Below are positions 1 to 6,964 of a stretch of DNA of 12,637 nucleotides, piece by piece; the stretch's first letter is position 1; each line of letters begins with the position of its first letter. The stretch comes from Eubacterium sp. Lineage in GTDB: Bacteria > Bacillota_A > Clostridia > Lachnospirales > Lachnospiraceae. The translations under genes and the position numbers were made by a program. The notes below the pieces were generated by a model. It was not told the origin of the DNA. It made no database searches and saw only the letters and a list, made by a program, of their open reading frames with translations. Where the stretch lies: NCBI GenBank assembly GCA_023663915.1, contig JAMPGN010000125.1, positions 1-12,637 on the forward strand, read 5' to 3'.

Positions 1-912
1 AGAACAGGCGGAGAGCAGAGCGGAGACCGAGCGGAAGCAAAAAGAGCAGAGAAAACGGAAGAAGCAGAGAAGGCGGAAGAAGCAAAGAAAGTGGAAGAAG
101 CAGAGAAAGCAGAAGAAGCAGAAGAAGCAAAAAAAACAGAAAAAGCAGAAAAAGCAGAAAAAGCAGAAAGCGCAATAACTGCAGAAACGTGCACCGGTCA
201 GACAACGGGCAGGATTAAAATATTACATATAGATAAATCTTATGGCACGCTTCATGTCCTGCAGAACCTCAGCACAACCATAGAAAAAGGGCAACGCTGC
301 CTCCTAATGGCTCCTTCCGGCAGCGGCAAGACCACGTTCCTCAGGATATTGACCGGACTGGAAGATGCCGACCGGGGAGAAATCACAGGCGTACCGCAGC
401 GCATCGGCATGGTTTTTCAAGAGGACAGGCTGTGCGAAGAATATGATGCGATCTGTAATATCATGCTGGGAATGGGCGGGCGGATCGTTTGTGAGTATGC
501 CGGATACTGCTTGTGTGGAAATGATGAAAACAGCAAAAGTGACGGAAATGATGGAAAACAGGTACGCTCGAAAAAAATACCAAATAGTCAGCTCAAATCC
601 TATATTGCCCATGAAGCGGCAAAAATCCTTCCGGAAGACTGTCTGACCAAGCCGGTCAAAGAGTTGAGCGGAGGTATGCGCAGGCGGGTAGCACTTTTGC
701 GGGCGGTTATGTCACAGTCAGACATGTTGGTTTTGGACGAGCCGTTCACGGGGCTTGACGAGAAGAACCGTGAACGCTGTGCGGAATATCTTTTGGGAAA
801 TTTAAGAGGGAGAACCCTTCTTGTCACAACGCATCGGGAAGAAGACATAGAATTGCTGCATGGTATAAAAGTAGCACTAGTATTTTCTGAAAGTTTGTGC
901 TATAATGCTTAA
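1..912 (+). CDS. ABC transporter ATP-binding protein, NitT/TauT-like, 5' end beyond window
   Basis: This is the ATPase of an importer-type ABC transporter (SsuB/TauB-like), which would power a membrane permease from the cytoplasmic side. Visible motifs are Walker A APSGSGKT (310-333, with Ala in place of the usual first Gly), Q-loop Gln at 418, signature LSGGM (664-678), Walker B LVLDE (727-741) and the switch His at 832. The reading frame is open back to base 1. It has no in-frame ATG before Walker A, and the only ordinary alternative start is GTG at 91, inside the repeat and without a distinctive ribosome site. The true start is therefore probably outside the window, possibly in a fused permease. 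The first ~57 residues are Glu/Lys/Ala repeats. About 82 residues separate Q-loop and signature, roughly 35 more than in SsuB-like proteins. The substrate cannot be read from this part. The family call is firm; the start and the fusion are inference. Confidence 0.85.
   Translation, partial: RTGGEQSGDRAEAKRAEKTEEAEKAEEAKKVEEAEKAEEAEEAKKTEKAEKAEKAESAITAETCTGQTTGRIKILHIDKSYGTLHVLQNLSTTIEKGQRCLLMAPSGSGKTTFLRILTGLEDADRGEITGVPQRIGMVFQEDRLCEEYDAICNIMLGMGGRIVCEYAGYCLCGNDENSKSDGNDGKQVRSKKIPNSQLKSYIAHEAAKILPEDCLTKPVKELSGGMRRRVALLRAVMSQSDMLVLDEPFTGLDEKNRERCAEYLLGNLRGRTLLVTTHREEDIELLHGIKVALVFSESLCYNA
46..171 (+). repeat. Purine-rich 9/18-bp tandem repeat coding for AEKAEE-type units
   Basis: Four 18-bp units of the form GCAGAGAAAGCAGAAGAA (46-63, 64-81, 82-99, 100-117) are followed by shorter 9-bp forms (118-126, 145-153, 154-162, 163-171) and one more diverged 18-mer (127-144). 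All units keep the reading frame and encode AEKTEE, AEKAEE, AKKVEE and AEK. The last unit drifts to AES. The protein product should be a highly charged helix or flexible linker. Because the units are multiples of three, copy-number change would alter linker length without breaking the frame. Confidence 0.9.
895..906 (+). promoter_or_regulatory. Extended -10 promoter for tig (putative)
   Basis: TGCTATAAT (898-906) is a perfect extended -10 element (TG, one base, TATAAT) that overlaps the last codons of the upstream ABC ATPase gene. No convincing -35 lies 16-18 bp upstream, which is tolerable for extended -10 promoters. Transcription would start near 913, giving a leader of about 100 nt before tig. 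Confidence 0.6.
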
Positions 913-917
913 ATGAC

Positions 918-944
918 TGTGACTAGGTGCAAATTAGGGTCACA
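918..944 (+). promoter_or_regulatory. Inverted repeat in the tig leader
   Basis: TGTGAC (918-923) and GTCACA (939-944) form a perfect 6-bp dyad with a 15-base centre, just downstream of the predicted transcription start. It could be an operator half-site pair or a weak RNA hairpin. I cannot match it to a known regulator, and a 6-bp dyad may be chance. Confidence 0.3.
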
Positions 945-999
945 ATTTAGGACTTCGACCAGATAGTAATTGGAAGAGTGCACGGTGCAGAGGCAGTTG

Positions 1000-1006
1000 A
1001 AGGAGG
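1000..1006 (+). promoter_or_regulatory. Ribosome binding site deciding the tig start
   Basis: AAGGAGG lies 10 bases before ATG 1017. This favours ATG 1017 over the in-frame GTG at 978, which lies upstream of the site and would add 13 residues that do not resemble trigger factor. Confidence 0.85.
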
Positions 1007-1016
1007 AACCCATACA

Positions 1017-2309
1017 ATGAGTTTACAGGTGGAAAAATTAGAAAAGAACATGGCGAAACTTACGATTGAAGTGAGTGCGGAAGACTTGGAGAAGGCGATC
1101 GAGAAGGTTTATCAGAAACAGAAGAAGCAGATCAGCATCCCCGGATTCCGGAAAGGGAAAGTACCGCGCCAGATGGTAGAGAGGATGTACGGCAAGGGAG
1201 TATTTTATGAGGATGCCGCCAACGAATTGATTCCCGACGCTTACGACAAGGCGTTGGAAGAGTGTGAGGAAGACATCGTATCTTCCCCGAAGATCGAAGT
1301 GACGCAGATCGAGGCGGGCAAGCCTTTTGTGTTCACCGCAGAGGTGGCGTTGAAACCGGAAGTTAAGCTGGGCAAATACAAGGGCGTTAAAATTGACAAG
1401 ATCGATACAGAAGTCACGGAAGAAGATGTGATGGCAGAGATCGAGAGGGAGCGCGAGAACAACGCGAGAAATATCACGGTAGAGGACAGACCGGTGAAAG
1501 ACGGCGACATGACGAAACTTGATTTTGAAGGTTTTGTGGACGGCGTGGCTTTTGAGGGCGGTAAGGGTGATGATTATCCGCTGACGATCGGTTCGGGCGC
1601 ATTCATTCCCGGATTTGAGGAGCAGCTTGTGGGAGCCGAGATTGGCAAGGAAGTGGAAGTCAAAGTTACTTTCCCGGAAGATTATCAGGCACAGAATTTG
1701 AGAGGCAAAGAGGCTGTATTCAAGTGTACGGTCAAAGAAATCAAGGAGCAGGAGCTTCCCGATCTGGACGATGAATTTGCGAGCGAGATATCCGAGTTTG
1801 AGACGTTTGCCGAGTACAAAGAGGACGTTAAGAAGAATTTAATTGAGAAGAAGGAGAAGGAGGCAAAGAACGCCAGGGAAGATGCGGCAATCAAGGCGGC
1901 AGTGGAAGTTTCCGAGATGGAGATTCCTGAGGCAATGCTGACAACACAGCAGAGACAGATGGTGGACGAGTTCGCGCAGAGAATCACGATGCAGGGGATG
2001 TCCATGGAGCAGTACTTCCAGTTTACAGGCACGAGCTACCAGCAGATGGTAAACCAGGTGAAACCTCAGGCGGAGGAACGCATTAAGTCCAGGTTGGTTT
2101 TGGAGGCGATTGCGCAGGCGGAGAAGATCGAGGCGACCGAGGAAGACTACGAGAAAGAGCTTGAGACCATGGCGGAAGTATACCAGATGGAAGTCGATAA
2201 GGTTCGGGAGATGATGAGCGAGAGAGAGAAGAAGAACATCATGCAGGATCTTGCAGTCAGAAAAGCGGCTGAATTTGTGGCGGAGAATGCCAAGGAGAGC
2301 AAGAAATAA
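1017..2309 (+). CDS. tig: Trigger factor (ribosome-associated chaperone / prolyl isomerase)
   Basis: Trigger factor binds the large ribosomal subunit at the exit tunnel and shields and folds nascent chains. The 430-residue product has the three expected parts in order. The N-terminal ribosome-binding domain carries the signature GFRKGKVP (residues 43-50). An FKBP-like prolyl isomerase domain spans about 155-243, with the core IGSGAFIPGFEEQLVG. A Glu/Lys-rich C-terminal chaperone domain spans about 244-430. The length is normal for the family. ATG 1017 is chosen because of AAGGAGG 10 bases upstream. The gene opens the tig-clpP-clpX-lon block and appears to have its own promoter overlapping the end of the previous gene. 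No frameshift or missing element is visible. Confidence 0.97.
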   Translation: MSLQVEKLEKNMAKLTIEVSAEDLEKAIEKVYQKQKKQISIPGFRKGKVPRQMVERMYGKGVFYEDAANELIPDAYDKALEECEEDIVSSPKIEVTQIEAGKPFVFTAEVALKPEVKLGKYKGVKIDKIDTEVTEEDVMAEIERERENNARNITVEDRPVKDGDMTKLDFEGFVDGVAFEGGKGDDYPLTIGSGAFIPGFEEQLVGAEIGKEVEVKVTFPEDYQAQNLRGKEAVFKCTVKEIKEQELPDLDDEFASEISEFETFAEYKEDVKKNLIEKKEKEAKNAREDAAIKAAVEVSEMEIPEAMLTTQQRQMVDEFAQRITMQGMSMEQYFQFTGTSYQQMVNQVKPQAEERIKSRLVLEAIAQAEKIEATEEDYEKELETMAEVYQMEVDKVREMMSEREKKNIMQDLAVRKAAEFVAENAKESKK

Positions 2310-2372
2310 TTTTCCATAAGACTTTTTGAGACGGGGAATATACAGCGTTAATATAGAAACGGAGGAATTGAC

Positions 2373-2966
2373 ATGCCATTAATACCTTATGTCATCGAGC
2401 AGACTTCTAAGGGAGAACGCTCCTACGACATTTATTCAAGATTATTAAAAGAGAGGATCATTTTCCTGGGCGAAGAAGTAACTGATGCGTCGGCAAGCGT
2501 GATTGTGGCGCAGCTGCTCTTCTTGGAATCCGAGGACCCTGAGAAGGATATTCACCTGTATATCAACAGTCCGGGTGGTTCTGTTACGGCAGGTATGGCA
2601 ATCTATGATACGATGCGCTTTATCAAATGTGATGTGTCTACTGTGTGTATCGGCATGGCGGCAAGTATGGGCGCTTTCTTGTTGGCAGGTGGTACAAAGG
2701 GCAAGAGGATGGCGCTTCCCAATGCGGAGATCATGATTCATCAGCCGTCGGGCGGTTCGCAGGGACAGGCGACAGAGATTGAGATTGCAGCAAAGCATAT
2801 TTTGCATACGAAAGAGAAATTAAACAAGATTCTGGCGGAGAATACAGGACAGGACTATGAAGTGATTGCGGCAGATACGGAGAGGGATAACTGGAAATCC
2901 GCTGAGGACGCTCTTGCATATGGCCTGATTGACCGTGTGATCTCAAGTCATGCCAGTACCGAATAA
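2373..2966 (+). CDS. clpP: ATP-dependent Clp protease proteolytic subunit
   Basis: ClpP is the serine peptidase that assembles into a double heptameric barrel and degrades proteins fed by ClpX or ClpC. The 197-residue product has the full catalytic triad: Ser98 in GMAASMGAF, His123 in MIHQPSGG and Asp172 in DTERDNW. These positions are the same as in Bacillus ClpP. The N-terminal segment [20 protein letters not shown] is the usual axial-loop region, and YINSPGGSV lies before the active-site serine. ATG 2373 has GGAGG at 2361-2365, 7 bases upstream. It lies 63 bases after tig with no terminator between, so cotranscription with tig is likely. It is followed by clpX after a 133-base spacer with strong repeats. 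Confidence 0.98.
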   Translation: MPLIPYVIEQTSKGERSYDIYSRLLKERIIFLGEEVTDASASVIVAQLLFLESEDPEKDIHLYINSPGGSVTAGMAIYDTMRFIKCDVSTVCIGMAASMGAFLLAGGTKGKRMALPNAEIMIHQPSGGSQGQATEIEIAAKHILHTKEKLNKILAENTGQDYEVIAADTERDNWKSAEDALAYGLIDRVISSHASTE

Positions 2967-3070
2967 AAAGAGATAAAGATATTCTAAGGCGTCAAAATAC
3001 GCCGCCTAAGAATATCTAAGTTATCTCTGCGAGATTCGCTTCGCGAACTCGGAAAAGAGATAAAGATATT
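2966..3070 (+). repeat. Three-copy direct/inverted repeat element between clpP and clpX
   Basis: The 18-mer AAAAGAGATAAAGATATT occurs twice as a direct repeat (2966-2983 and 3053-3070). An inverted copy with a 3-base insertion lies between them (3011-3028, AATATCTAAGTTATCTCT). The first copy plus following bases (2969-2991) can pair with 3003-3028 as a long stem of about 22 bp with one mismatch and a 3-base bulge. Alternatively the inverted copy can pair with the downstream copy (3056-3070, 15 bp). A small hairpin at 3030-3051 (CGAG, A, TTCG against CGAACTCG) sits in the middle of the second fold. No T-run follows, so this is not a standard terminator. It may be an mRNA processing or stability element, or a dispersed intergenic repeat. 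Confidence 0.8.
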
Positions 3071-3099
3071 ATGTAGAAAGAAAGGCATGGAGCAATAAA

Positions 3100-4365
3100 A
3101 TGGCAGGAAGAAATTCTGATGACAAGGTAAGGTGTTCTTTTTGCAACAAGACGCAGGATCAGGTCAGAAAATTGATTGCGGGTCCGGCGGGAGTTTATAT
3201 TTGTGATGAATGCGTTGACATTTGTGCAGATATCATCGAGGAAGAATACGAGGAAGAGCCGGAAATCGAAGAGATGGAGATTAATCTCCTAAAACCGGTG
3301 GAGATTAAGCAATTCCTGGATGACTATGTGATCGGGCAGGAGGATGCGAAGAAAGTGCTCGCGGTGTCCGTGTATAATCATTACAAACGCGTCATGGCTC
3401 CGCAGGACGAAGATGGCGTGGAGCTGCAGAAAAGTAATATCATTATGATCGGACCTACCGGTTCCGGCAAAACTTATCTTGCACAGACATTGGCGAAAAT
3501 TATCAACGTCCCTTTTGCGATTGCGGATGCGACCACGTTGACCGAGGCAGGTTATGTGGGTGAAGATGTAGAAAATATTCTGCTTAAGCTGATCCAGGCG
3601 GCGGATTATGATATCGAGCGGGCGCAGTACGGCATTATTTATATTGACGAGATTGACAAGATCACGAAGAAAAGCGAGAATGTGTCCATCACCAGAGACG
3701 TATCCGGCGAGGGCGTACAGCAGGCGCTTCTTAAGATCATCGAGGGGACTGTGGCGAGCGTTCCGCCTCAGGGCGGCAGGAAACATCCGCACCAGGAATT
3801 ATTGCAGATCGATACTTCCAATATTCTTTTTATCTGCGGCGGAGCTTTTGACGGATTAGACAAGATCGTGGAGGAGCGGCTGGATCGAAATTCGATTGGT
3901 TTCAATGCACAGATTATCGAAAAAAGCAATAAAGACATCAGTGATCTGTTAAAGGAAGTAGCGCCGCAGGATCTGATGAAATTTGGTCTGATTCCTGAGT
4001 TTATCGGGCGTGTGCCGATCACGATCACTCTGGAGGGACTGGATAAAGAGGCGTTAGTCCGTATTTTAAAAGAGCCGAAGAACGCGTTGATCAAGCAGTA
4101 TAAAAAGTTGTTTGAGTTTGACGAGGTTCGATTGGACGTGGAGGACGATGCGGCGGAGGAGATTGCACGGCTTGCCTATGAGCGCAAGACGGGCGCGAGA
4201 GGTCTTCGTTCCATCATGGAAGATGTGATGATGGATATCATGTATGAGATTCCGTCGGACGATAATATTGCCGAGTGTATACTGACGAAAGAGGCAGTAA
4301 ACGGCAAAGAGAAACCTCGGATCACTTATCGGAACAAATTATTGCAGGCTGAGAAGCGAGCCTGA
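3100..4365 (+). CDS. clpX: ATP-dependent Clp protease ATP-binding subunit ClpX
   Basis: ClpX is the AAA+ unfoldase that recognises tagged or native substrates and threads them into ClpP. The 421-residue product starts with a zinc-binding domain (Cys12, Cys15, Cys35, Cys38). Next come Walker A GPTGSGKT (118-125), pore loop GYVGED (151-156), Walker B with IIYIDEIDK (179-187), the RKH loop (227-229), the ClpP-docking IGF tripeptide (266-268), the arginine-finger region EFIGR (300-304) and sensor-2 GARGLR (365-370). All key residues are present. The start ATG 3100 has GGAG at 3089-3092, 7 bases upstream. Its neighbour clpP provides the partner peptidase. The repeat-rich spacer before it may tune its expression relative to clpP (inference). 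Confidence 0.98.
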   Translation: MAGRNSDDKVRCSFCNKTQDQVRKLIAGPAGVYICDECVDICADIIEEEYEEEPEIEEMEINLLKPVEIKQFLDDYVIGQEDAKKVLAVSVYNHYKRVMAPQDEDGVELQKSNIIMIGPTGSGKTYLAQTLAKIINVPFAIADATTLTEAGYVGEDVENILLKLIQAADYDIERAQYGIIYIDEIDKITKKSENVSITRDVSGEGVQQALLKIIEGTVASVPPQGGRKHPHQELLQIDTSNILFICGGAFDGLDKIVEERLDRNSIGFNAQIIEKSNKDISDLLKEVAPQDLMKFGLIPEFIGRVPITITLEGLDKEALVRILKEPKNALIKQYKKLFEFDEVRLDVEDDAAEEIARLAYERKTGARGLRSIMEDVMMDIMYEIPSDDNIAECILTKEAVNGKEKPRITYRNKLLQAEKRA

Positions 4366-4375
4366 GTTTCAGAAT

Positions 4376-4408
4376 AAGACGCCGCCGGAAGTTTATCGGC
4401 GGCATCTT
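4376..4408 (+). terminator. Stem-loop after clpX, weak terminator or processing hairpin
   Basis: AAGA-C-GCCGCCG (4376-4387) pairs with CGGCGGC-A-TCTT (4397-4408) around a 9-base loop: a 12-position stem with one C/A mismatch. The GC-rich core is terminator-like, but only two T residues end the stem and the following bases (GCATAG) are not a U-tract. Complete termination is therefore unlikely; partial termination or 3'-end protection is possible. Confidence 0.45.
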
Positions 4409-4438
4409 GCATAGTGTAGGGAATTATGTAAAAAAACG

Positions 4439-4472
4439 AGCACAGCTCGTTTACAAGCACAGCTCATTTATG
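4439..4472 (+). repeat. Two tandem 17-bp copies, first one palindromic, before lon
   Basis: AGCACAGCTCGTTTACA (4439-4455) is followed directly by AGCACAGCTCATTTATG (4456-4472), with 14 of 17 bases identical. The first copy with preceding bases forms an 8-bp hairpin, AAACGAGC / GCTCGTTT (4434-4441 and 4445-4452) with a 3-base loop. The second copy has changed so that the stem is lost. The repeat ends 14 bases before the lon start codon, in the position of a translational or transcriptional control site. Confidence 0.75.
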
Positions 4473-4486
4473 CAGGTACATATATT

Positions 4487-6958
4487 ATGAGAATAGAAAA
4501 CAAACAAGACTACAATAACGTAGACCCCATTGCATACATGGGAACGCCGGGAGCGGTGGAACTTCCCACAGTCACCTTGAAAGGTCTGACGATTTTTCCG
4601 GGGCTGGTGATACATTTCGACTTAAACCGTGCAAGATCGATTGAGGCGGTGGAGCAGGCAATGCTAAGCGACCAGCGTCTATTAGTCGTGACACAGAAGG
4701 ACGCACAGACCGAAGAGCCGGAATTTGATGATGTTTATGGTGTGGGGACTGTCACGGTCATCAAGCAGGTTACGAAACTGCCGGGACATACGCTTCGAGT
4801 GCTGGTGGAAGGCAGGTCGAGAGCCGTACTGCATCGATTTACGCGGGAAGATGGATATATTATGACAGAGCTGTCGTATGAAAATGACGATATGACAGAC
4901 ATTACCACAATAGACGAGGAGGCAATGACCAGAACGGTCAGGGAGGCATTTTCCGCATATTATACCTATTTTCCTAAAGTAGGTAAGGCAGTGGCGGACC
5001 AGATTGAGGATGCGATGCCGCTCGGAGAACTGTTGGACTCCATTACGATCAATATGCCATTGTCCGTGGCGGACAAACAGAAGATTCTGAGTGCATTGTC
5101 CGTGCGGGAGCGTTTTGAAGTGTTGACAGGCATTCTGATGCAGGAGGTAGAAGTGGTTCGCATTAAGAGTGAACTGGCTCAGAAGATCAGAGGACGCATT
5201 GACAAGAATCAGAAGGACTATATCCTGCGCGAGCAGATGCAGTATATCAAAGAAGAACTTGGCGAGAACAACACCGATTCCGATGTGGAGCAGTTCGAGG
5301 CGGCAGTGGAGAAGCTGGAAGCGAAGAAAGAGGTTAAAGATAAGATCCGCAAGGAGATTACCCGTTATAAAAATGTCGCGGTCAGTGCCTCGGAGAGTGC
5401 GGTGGAACGCGCTTATATCGAGACTCTGCTCGAATTGCCATGGGATAAGGCATCCTGTGACAACAAAGATCTGACGCGGGCGCAAATGATACTTGATGAG
5501 CAGCACTATGGGCTTGACAAGGTAAAAGAGCGCATTCTTGAGTATCTGGCAGTGCGTATCCTGACGGAGAAAGGGCAAAGCCCAATCATCTGTCTGGTGG
5601 GACCGCCCGGAACAGGTAAGACTTCCGTCGCTAGAAGTGTGGCAGAGGCGCTCGGCAAAAAGTATGTGCGTATCTGTCTTGGCGGCGTTCGCGACGAGGC
5701 GGAAATCAGAGGACACCGCAAGACATATGTAGGCGCCATGCCGGGAAGAATCACGAATGCCATACGGCAGGCGGGAGTCAAAAATCCGCTCCTGCTTCTG
5801 GATGAGATTGACAAAGTGAGCAACGATTATAAAGGCGATCCCAGCGCGGCGTTATTGGAAGTACTAGACGGCGAACAGAATGTGGCATTTCGGGATCATT
5901 ACGTGGAGATACCGATCGATCTGTCGGAAGTTTTGTTTATCGCTACCGCCAATAGTACCGATTCCATTCCCAAACCGCTGCTTGACCGCATGGAACTGAT
6001 TGAAATAAACAGTTATACCGCAAACGAGAAATTCCATATTGCCAGAGAACATCTGGTGGAAAAGCAGCTGAAGAAAAACGGATTATCTACAGAAAATCTT
6101 AAGTTTACGGATGAGGCGCTGCGTGATATGATACGTTTATATACAAGGGAAGCCGGCGTGCGTGGATTGGAACGCCAGATCGGAGCGGTGTGCCGCAAGG
6201 TGGCGCGGCAGATATTAGAAGAGCGGCAGGCAGGCAAAGAGGATAGACTAACACAGGAAAACAGTGGTAATCATATAGATGGTTCTGTCAATGAGAGTTC
6301 GGAAAAAGGAAAGAAGGAAGAATTGACCTGCAAAGTCATTATCGATGAGAATCATCTGACGGAGTACCTCGGTAAACCGAAATATATTCAAGACAAGATT
6401 GCCGACAAAGACGAGGTCGGTATCGTGCGCGGGCTGGCATGGACGAGTGTCGGCGGTGACACTTTGCAGATAGAAGTCAATATGATGCCCGGCGAAGGCG
6501 ATGTTGACTTAACTGGTCAGATGGGTGATGTGATGAAGGAATCCGCGCGGATCGCCATGAGTTATGTGCGTTCTGTGAGCGAGAAATATCAGATTCCCAA
6601 TGAAATGTTTACCGGGAAGGATTTCCATATCCATATTCCGGAAGGCGCAGTGCCGAAGGACGGACCATCGGCTGGTATTACCATGGCGACCGCGATTCTC
6701 TCGGCGGTGACAGGGAAGCCGGTGCGTGCGGATCTTGCAATGACCGGGGAAGTCACTTTGCGCGGCAGGGTATTGCCGATCGGCGGACTGAAAGAGAAGA
6801 TACTGGCGGCGAAAACAGCGGGCGTCAGGACAGTGTTAGTGCCGAAAGAAAATGCGAAAGACATCGCGGAACTGGAACAGGAGATCACGGAAGGTCTGGA
6901 AATCCATATGGTAGAGTCTATGGAGGAAGTGGCGGGATACTCGCTGAAAGAGGGATAA
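4487..6958 (+). CDS. lon: Lon protease (LonA type)
   Basis: Lon is a homo-oligomeric ATP-dependent serine protease of the cytoplasm that removes damaged and specific regulatory proteins. The 823-residue product has the N-terminal substrate-binding domain (about 25-220, opening LPTVTLKGLTIFPG), a coiled-coil segment (about 240-300), Walker A GPPGTGKT (372-379), Walker B LLLLDE (435-440) and the C-terminal protease domain with the Ser728/Lys771 dyad in KDGPSAG and GGLKEKILAA. The 43-residue spacing equals that of E. coli S679/K722. An unusual polar stretch of about 30 residues (582-613) lies between the AAA+ lid and the protease domain. ATG 4487 has only a weak AGG upstream; the later ATG 4538 has no ribosome site and would remove few residues. 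Hairpins and a tandem repeat precede the gene. Confidence 0.97.
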   Translation: MRIENKQDYNNVDPIAYMGTPGAVELPTVTLKGLTIFPGLVIHFDLNRARSIEAVEQAMLSDQRLLVVTQKDAQTEEPEFDDVYGVGTVTVIKQVTKLPGHTLRVLVEGRSRAVLHRFTREDGYIMTELSYENDDMTDITTIDEEAMTRTVREAFSAYYTYFPKVGKAVADQIEDAMPLGELLDSITINMPLSVADKQKILSALSVRERFEVLTGILMQEVEVVRIKSELAQKIRGRIDKNQKDYILREQMQYIKEELGENNTDSDVEQFEAAVEKLEAKKEVKDKIRKEITRYKNVAVSASESAVERAYIETLLELPWDKASCDNKDLTRAQMILDEQHYGLDKVKERILEYLAVRILTEKGQSPIICLVGPPGTGKTSVARSVAEALGKKYVRICLGGVRDEAEIRGHRKTYVGAMPGRITNAIRQAGVKNPLLLLDEIDKVSNDYKGDPSAALLEVLDGEQNVAFRDHYVEIPIDLSEVLFIATANSTDSIPKPLLDRMELIEINSYTANEKFHIAREHLVEKQLKKNGLSTENLKFTDEALRDMIRLYTREAGVRGLERQIGAVCRKVARQILEERQAGKEDRLTQENSGNHIDGSVNESSEKGKKEELTCKVIIDENHLTEYLGKPKYIQDKIADKDEVGIVRGLAWTSVGGDTLQIEVNMMPGEGDVDLTGQMGDVMKESARIAMSYVRSVSEKYQIPNEMFTGKDFHIHIPEGAVPKDGPSAGITMATAILSAVTGKPVRADLAMTGEVTLRGRVLPIGGLKEKILAAKTAGVRTVLVPKENAKDIAELEQEITEGLEIHMVESMEEVAGYSLKEG

Positions 6959-6964
6959 TAATAT

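Noticed and set aside
926..944. CtsR- or CIRCE-like heat-shock operator in the tig leader
   Set aside because: The AGGTGCAAATTAGGGTCAC region superficially recalls the GGTCAAA heptad repeats of CtsR sites but spacing and bases do not fit; no TTAGCACTC-N9-GAGTGCTAA is present.
978..1016. GTG 978 as an earlier start for trigger factor
   Set aside because: It would place the strong AAGGAGG ribosome site inside the coding region and add 13 residues with no family resemblance.
2326..2354. Possible promoter TTGAGA-17-TAATAT before clpP
   Set aside because: Spacing is good, but the predicted transcription start falls on the GGAGG ribosome site itself (2361-2365), which would leave almost no leader; read-through from tig is a simpler explanation.
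2969..3028. Intrinsic terminator between clpP and clpX
   Set aside because: The stem is long but AT-rich and bulged, and it is followed by GCGAGATTCG rather than a T-run.
4682..5716. Long antisense open frame (344 codons) opposite lon
   Set aside because: It lies fully within the confidently identified lon gene, has a His/Cys/Arg-rich shadow-like composition, no recognisable domain and no supporting ribosome site; it is a by-product of lon codon bias.
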